Assembly (NCBI GenBank): GCA_017428545.1
Contig: JAFRQR010000017.1
Location: 1-64,000 of the forward strand
Length of the DNA stretch: 64,000 nucleotides
Source: Clostridiales bacterium
Lineage (GTDB): Bacteria > Bacillota > Clostridia > Saccharofermentanales > Saccharofermentanaceae
Reading direction: 5' to 3'
Positions within the stretch are counted from its first letter, which is position 1; each line of letters begins with the position of its first letter. The translations under genes were made by a program, and so were the position numbers. Below the pieces are notes generated by a model, which was not told the origin of the DNA, did no database searches, and saw only the letters and a list, made by a program, of their open reading frames with translations. Below are positions 63,940 through 64,000 of this stretch, piece after piece.

Positions 63940-64000
63940 ATGAGTCGGGTAATGGCCATTGATTTCGGTATGCGAAGAATCGGGGTGGCTGTATCCGACC
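63940..64000 (+). CDS. ruvX: RuvX/YqgF Holliday junction resolvase-like protein (5' end only)
   Basis: Twenty codons before the window edge, reading MSRVMAIDFGMRRIGVAVSD. This is the RNase H-fold start of YqgF, with the catalytic Asp in AIDFG and the GVAVSD strand. CAGGAGAAATG lies just upstream; 21 bases separate it from ireB, the normal gene order. The rest is outside the window. Confidence 0.9.
   Translation, partial: MSRVMAIDFGMRRIGVAVSD

Overview
The window reads as chromosome of a Gram-positive anaerobe of the class Clostridia (Bacillota). Support: the order mtaB, ireB, ruvX at the right end; a Spo0A-type effector domain; DUF1934, DUF1858 and IreB proteins; purine-rich Shine-Dalgarno sites before nearly every gene; consensus sigma-A promoters; and no outer-membrane genes. 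Base composition is close to even GC. The genus cannot be fixed from sequence alone. No insertion sequence, prophage or CRISPR array was seen.

Layout. 0-9.5 kb: M48 membrane protease, a Re-citrate/isopropylmalate synthase-type enzyme, a glycerol-3-phosphate-dehydrogenase-like FAD oxidoreductase pair, prolyl-tRNA synthetase, a methyltransferase and an AraC regulator. 9.5-14.3 kb: a candidate small structured RNA, a FeoA-FeoB fusion iron transporter with an RluA-type pseudouridine synthase, DUF1934 and ribosomal protein L32. 14.3-25.4 kb: a long plus-strand run with DUF512 radical-SAM protein, Der, TypA, MltG, a U32 (TrhP-like) protein, an FMN-binding protein, a GH32 enzyme, a histidine phosphatase, a nitrilase-family amidase and a GNAT acetyltransferase. 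25.4-30.2 kb: CPBP protease and prepilin peptidase, divergent from a glycogen phosphorylase carrying a histone-H1-like lysine/alanine tail. 30.2-38.2 kb: metallophosphoesterase, PC4-like protein, ligA, 5-FTHF cyclo-ligase, a free-standing Spo0A-C-like protein, HU, an MFS transporter and DUF1858. 38.2-46.6 kb: a two-component system, DNA polymerase IV with a radical-SAM protein, and an ABC exporter operon. 46.6-47.4 kb: an 875-base gap with no credible protein, filled by what looks like a large structured noncoding RNA. 47.4-56.3 kb: hpt with an unusual kinase-like protein, a serine hydrolase lipoprotein, YbaK, an ABC exporter, galM, azlCD and a thioesterase. 56.3-64 kb: tRNA-Val, tRNA-Asp and tRNA-Phe, a calcium P-type ATPase, secG-rnr, an HPr-like protein without the active histidine, mtaB, ireB and the start of ruvX.

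Most of the content is housekeeping: translation and tRNA modification (proS, der, typA, rpmF, trhP-like, ybaK, mtaB, three tRNAs), cell wall (mltG), DNA maintenance (ligA, dinB, HU, ruvX), protein export (secG) and carbon storage or sugar use (glgP, GH32, galM). The most unusual element is the RNA locus at about 46,790-47,436. It has a consensus promoter, ends that pair with each other, many internal hairpins and an intrinsic terminator. Secondary points are the GlgP tail, the orphan Spo0A-C protein, the small RNA at 9.54-9.73 kb, the nuclease-like domain fused to a cytidylate-kinase-like protein, and several nested palindromic intergenic elements.
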